Position numbers and translations under genes: made by a program
The notes under the pieces: generated by a model
Database searches by the model: none
Told to the model about the DNA's origin: nothing
Seen by the model: only the letters and a program-made list of their open reading frames with translations
Shown here: piece after piece, positions 59,406 through 64,000 of the stretch
How positions within the stretch are numbered: the stretch's first letter is position 1
Layout: the number at the start of each line of letters is the position of its first letter
Origin: Laguncularia racemosa
Lineage: Eukaryota; Streptophyta; Magnoliopsida; Myrtales; Combretaceae
Length of the DNA: 64,000 nucleotides
NCBI GenBank assembly: GCA_037954665.1
Contig: JBBMOL010000252.1
Span: 124,001-188,000, forward strand
Direction of reading: 5' to 3'

Positions 59406-62400
59406 TCATACTGGAAGCGCTTCCTCTGAGGTAGAGGAGTCAGGATCCGTGACGTAGTTCCTTGAGCCAAGGGACTGGAGAGATCTTACAACTTCAGACA
59501 TTGATGGCCGTTTCTCCGGCATCACCGAAGTGCAACGCAGAGCAATATCAAGAGTTCCCAGCATTTCCAGTTGGAAGGCACTTGATATTTTGGGATCAAG
59601 AACTTGGATTGCTCCATTAGCAATGTTGACCTTTCGTCGAACCCACTTCACAATATCAAGCAAGTCTGATGAATCTCTTTGCTCAGCTTGACGACCGGTA
59701 ACGAGCTCCAATAGCACAACCCCGAAGCTGTAAGCATCCATTTGCTCGGTAGCTTTCTTGCTGTATCTGCATTCTGCAATGCAAGGGCAAACTTAAGGAC
59801 TCTCTAAGGATAAACAGTAAAATGCAAGGGCAAAATTAAGGACTCTCTAAAGGATAACCAGTAAACCATAATAAAAGGTCAGGCTCTGTATGGAGGGTCG
59901 AAATCAGGGTTACTGATATCAAGTTCCAGATAGGGAACAGATCTATAACATGAGTTACACCAAGTCAGGAAAGGGGTATTACGGGCAGCAAGGAAAAGCA
60001 AACTTAGTAGAAACTACAGAAGTTAATAAATAAGCCAAGATGGTGAGGATATCCTAATCCTTTGGTAAGTGTAAGTTAACAGAGTGGTGTAGCATTTTTT
60101 CCGTAACAATTTGGTCTCTCTTCTTTCTGATCAGCCATAATTACAATATGAGGCAACCCTGGCATATATTCAATTTCATCCATATATGATTGCAAGTTCG
60201 ATGATTATCTCGTGTATCTCAAGTAAATTGAACACAGCATTTTAGCAGATCGAATAATCTTATTTTCATATGACAAATTTTGGAAAAAAATCAAGAGTAT
60301 GCATCCAGCTGAGTTCACCGCGAAAATCCGGAACATGTTTTAAACAAACTACATACCTGGTGCATTATAACAGGAAGTTGCACATTCTGAAGCTATGGTT
60401 GTTTGAAATGCTGCCTCTCCGACAATCCGGTCAAGAGCAAAATCTGTGAGCTTAGGTTCGTACTCAGCATTCAGAAGAACGTTGCTTGACTTAACATTTC
60501 TGTGACGAAGATGCGGCACATAATCCTTGTGCAAGTATGCTAGTCCTCGTGCAACCCCAATGGCAACTTGCAATCTTTCACTCCATGGCAACTCAAATTC
60601 AGGTTTGGTAAGTAAGTCCCTCAGGCTCCCACCCGGTTGGAATTCAAAGATCATAAAAATGGACTCATCCGAATAGCAAAAGCCAAGAATCTTGGCTATG
60701 TTCTTGTGCCTGATTCTGGCCAGTGTTTTGATCTCTGATTTTATTGTTTTGGAAGAATGACTTCCAAAATTAACCAGTTTCTTCACTGCAATAAGTTCCC
60801 CACTTGGTAGGCTTACAATGTAAACTCTGCCAAAGGCTCCACCAGCTCCTACAGCACTTTTCTCATCCATTGCCACGATCAAATCCTGCTCGGTAATCCT
60901 TAGAGGATAGAAGAAAACCGACCGCCAACCGCCATTTTGATCCTTTTGCTTGGAAGACTTATGATACACAAAGAAACCTGCAGCGATAATCAGAACACTA
61001 ACACCAAAAGCTATGGATATCAGGGCACCAGTCAAACTTGTGAACTCAGTTGAGTGATGTCTTGTTTCATAATCGGCGCACAATTTAGGCAACCCTGGGC
61101 CACAAAGTCCAGGATTCCCTTGTAGATATGAGGCTGGAAGCCCAGAAATGAGAGAAAATGGAACTCTACCAGACAGCTGGTTGAAAGAGACATTGAAAAG
61201 AGCAAGCTTCAAATTTTGTAGCTCTCGAGGGATTGATCCTGAGAGCTTGTTAGCTGAAAGATCAAGGTAAGTTAGTACTGGTAGGTAAGCAAGCGATGGT
61301 GGAATTTCTCCAGCAAGTCTGTTATCGGCCAGGGATAATGAGACTAACTTCCTACATTTCCTCACCTCTGGAATCTGACCCGAGAGTGCATTGTGAGAGA
61401 GGTTTATGATACTCATAACGGGTGAATCACAAAAATTTGGAGGGATTTCACCATAAAAACTGTTCTGCGATGCAGAGAATCTATACAAGCTCTTGACACC
61501 ACCAAGGCCTTGAGGAATTTTACCAGTAAAGCTGTTGTTATCTATTTGAACTTGCTCCAACTGAGTAGCCATTACCATGGAATCCGGCATAGTTCCCGAA
61601 AATCCATTATTTTCCGCTCGTAAGATCTTGATTGTGGATAATGACCATAAACTAGTAGGAAAATCACCAGAAAAAGCATTGTTCTGAATTTGCAATCTCT
61701 CCAGATTCACACAATCACTAAAGGAATCGGGTATCGAACCACTAAACAAATTTGTATGTAAACCAAGGTTAAGAACACCTTTTGCATTACAGACACCATC
61801 TGGGAATGACCCCACAAGACTATTTTCGGAGACATCAAAAGAAACCAGTTTTTTAAGAGAATCCCATGCAAAAGGAGGAAGCACACCTGAGAGATTATTC
61901 TGAGACAGGTCTAGAATCCTTAAACTCTTCGACCGCACAAATGTTTTTGGGATTTCGCCATGAAAACCAGATCCTTGCAATATAAGCTGCTCTAAATTCT
62001 CAAGCTTTCCGATATCGCTTGGAATTTCATTCGCCAAGAGTGGATTTAAAGATAAATCAAGCTCAACCAACTCGGTAAAATTCCCAAAAACACTAGGAAC
62101 GTTTCCTGAAAGCGAATTGCTTCCCAAGTTTAGAACTTGGAGGCTGTTGAGTGAGCCTATAGTTTCTGGGATTTTACCCTCAATATGGTTTCTGCTCAAG
62201 TCAAGAACTTTTAACGAACCCAAGTCAAAAACCTGATCAGGGATTGTACCCCAGATGAGATTACTGCTTAGATTCAGAGTTTGAAGGGAATGGCATTGAA
62301 GTATGTGCAGTGGGATAGGCTGGCTGAAGCTGTTGCCAGCAAGATTGAGAAGAGACAAGTTTTGAAGCTGACATATGGAGGAAGAAATTTCTCCAGAGAG

Positions 62401-62640
62401 GTTAAGACCTTGAAGTTTGATGGAAGTAACGTAGGTGTTGGTGCAAGTGATGCCTTGCCAGTTACAGTGGTGAGAAGTGGAGGTGTTTAACCATGTGGAA
62501 AGAGAGTCGTTTGGGTCTTCCAGGGAGGACTTGAAGGACAGAAGAATATCGGCTTCCTGAGAAGATGATGAAGCCAAAGTGATTACGAAGATTTGCAAGG
62601 TGATTGAGATGAATAATGGGAACTTGGAGGTTGCGGCCAT
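59406..62640 (-). CDS. LRR receptor-like pseudokinase, At5g06940 type, two exons
   Basis: Exons 62640-60357 and 59773-59406, intron 583 bp, GT-AG; joining restores the APE motif and gives 883 residues, close to the remembered 872 of At5g06940. Signal peptide about 1-24; LRR N-cap (LLSFKSSLEDP, HHCNWQGITC) about 30-68; about 18 LRRs of plant LxxLxLSxNxLxGxIP type to about 495; C-cap NPGLCGPGLPKLC; transmembrane helix about 535-557; kinase-like domain from about 590. The Gly loop GAGGAFGRVY and the ATP-site Lys (AVKKL, about 618) are kept. HRD reads HRN (about 712) and DFG reads DFA (about 733), so phosphotransfer is unlikely. It would sit in the plasma membrane and signal through partner kinases; ligand unknown. 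No disruptions. Confidence 0.95.
59778..59864. repeat. 43-bp tandem duplication at the acceptor end of the LRR gene intron
   Basis: AATGCAAGGGCAAA starts at 59778 and 59821, followed in each by TTAAGGACTCTCTAA..GGATAA.CAGTAA. Only the copy next to exon 2 keeps the GCAG acceptor at 59774-59777. Confidence 0.9.
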
Positions 62641-64000
62641 TGGAGTTGTCCGGTATGAGATATGGGCTGCGGAGCTGAGTGAACGTGTGAGAGAGAGTGA
62701 GTCAGATGAATAGATAGATTGATAACTATTCAGCGTTGAGAAAATGACGACAGGCTACCGGACTTGTTTTGACGAGAGCAGCATGCATTGACGTTTTTCA
62801 AGCGATGTTTTTAAGTGAGAGCATCTTGCAAGGGAAATTACATAAAGCTTCCGTTGAAAGATTTTATTGGTGTCATAGATTTAAAAAAAAAAAATGTATA
62901 AATCATCAAATCTTATATAAATATATATATATATGTAATCCCTTTCAGGGACTTATTCTAATAAATTTTTATTTTTTTCTAATGCTACTGAGATTGCTTT
63001 TTAATGGGACAGGAGCAAGTTCCGTCCTCCCTCTCCCAAATAAAATTATCTAGTATGAGTAGTTGGAAAACAACAATTCAAGGAGAAAGGAAAAATTGTA
63101 AATGGGCAACTTAAACCGAATAATTTTTTTCCTAAAATTAATCATCATTAATCAATGAAACCCTACACTTTAATTAAAGTTTAAGATTTAGTAAAAGGTT
63201 TTAATGTAACGAGCGATATAAATGGATTATAATAGCAGAAAAAAAAGTATAGCAGTAGCTGGAAACATCCATTAATCAATCAACCCAACACTTTTTGTCT
63301 TCCCTTTTCAGCCTCTGCTCTCAAAGATATAATCCGTGGAATCATAAGTAAATCTCTCTAGTGAATTGTACACAATGGCATGGCCTACCTTAGCAATCCT
63401 AAAAGGAAGTTACATTAGATGTTCCTACCGAAAGCTCAGACATTAGCATGCTAATATGTGCTGCCATTAATTATTGCTCACTGTCCCCTAACGAGCTATA
63501 TGCATATTTTATTGTATTTTCATAATTTTCCAAGAAAAAGAGAGAGAGAGAGAATCCAATGAGCTTTGTTTGGGTTAGAGAGGTTGAAAACGAACCTACA
63601 GTCCAAAGGTTTTTTCATGTGATTCCTTTTCAAAAGTCAAATCCAGAATACTCATACTCATCGCATCTCAGTAAAACACTGTGTTCCTGTTTTAAAATAT
63701 ATGTATATAACTGGACCATGATTTTACTAAGACCTGAGAGTTCATAAATTTATGTAAGATTTAATTATCGAAAAGTGGATGTGGTCCTCCTGATACGTAT
63801 TGACAGCAACATATTCCTTCACACTGAAAATGGCAGAGGTTAATTTATCCAAAAAAGAAAATGGCAGAGGTGCCAAGTGTTAGGAATCGGAATTTGGAAA
63901 GAGACTCAATGCCCGAAGGCCACCCCGTGAATCCAAACTCTCTAGTCTCTACATAGGACAAGAGTCTCCTTAGCATGTGCCGACGTGGGAGCCCATTTCC
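62641..64000. other. upstream region of the LRR gene and spacer
   Basis: 62641-62760 should hold the 5' UTR and promoter (minus strand), with a GAGAGAGAGTGAGTCAG tract; no clear TATA box was found. 62917-62935 is a TA run. Beyond 63000 I see no gene, RNA gene or transposon; the 62-94 codon frames lack any domain. Confidence 0.4.

Noticed and set aside
62281..62490. Plus-strand frame opposite the LRR N terminus
   Set aside because: Antisense shadow of LRR codons.
1..64000. tRNA, rRNA or other structured RNA genes
   Set aside because: The only tRNA-like words found are the TGGTATCAGAGC primer sites; no cloverleaf with A and B boxes was seen by eye.

Overview
The window is nuclear DNA of a flowering plant, most likely a eudicot. 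The evidence is GT-AG introns, two plant-type genes whose closest remembered relatives are Arabidopsis proteins, plant Ty3/gypsy retrotransposons primed by initiator tRNA-Met, MITE-like repeats and AT-rich spacers. No species can be named from the sequence alone.

Only two host genes are supported. The first, on the + strand (coding 43067-46610, seven coding exons), encodes a plant-specific protein of about 797 residues related to those annotated 'nucleolar protein gar2-like' (Arabidopsis AT2G42320/AT5G06930 group). The second, on the - strand (59406-62640, two exons, 883 residues), encodes an LRR receptor-like pseudokinase of the At5g06940 type. They are convergent neighbours separated by a decayed Tat-lineage retrotransposon. 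From memory, their Arabidopsis relatives AT5G06930 and AT5G06940 are also neighbours, so this looks like a conserved gene pair pushed apart by a transposon.

Layout: 1-4627, minus-strand gypsy gag-pro (element F) with a solo LTR of its own family inside gag. 5083-13209, Tekay/Del-like element B, carrying a nested and highly unusual element A (7356-11053) whose two LTRs are inverted yet flanked by a perfect 5-bp target duplication. 13210-15865, truncated element E of the B/D family. 15866-17520, a probable minus-strand LTR remnant. 17521-24055, a structurally complete CRM-like element C whose pol runs into its 3' LTR. 24365-25690, an AT-rich array with a period of about 146 bp. 27588-36315, a complete but decayed Tekay/Del-like element D with target duplication ATCTA. 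36321-41200, an AT-rich spacer with a microsatellite-like block and a MITE. 41270-46860, the gar2-like gene. 47175-57260, Tat-like element G with a decayed antisense extra ORF and a duplicated antisense TATA region. 57350-57590, a second MITE copy. 59406-62640, the LRR pseudokinase gene. 62641-64000, upstream spacer.

All the retrotransposons look coding-dead. Where the ancestral codon is clear, many stops fit Trp, Gln or Arg codons changed by C-to-T or G-to-A transitions, as expected for methylated, silenced DNA. The most unusual object is element A: an integrated retrotransposon with U5 ends at both termini, about 700-bp inverted arms, and a sequence echo at the inversion junction.
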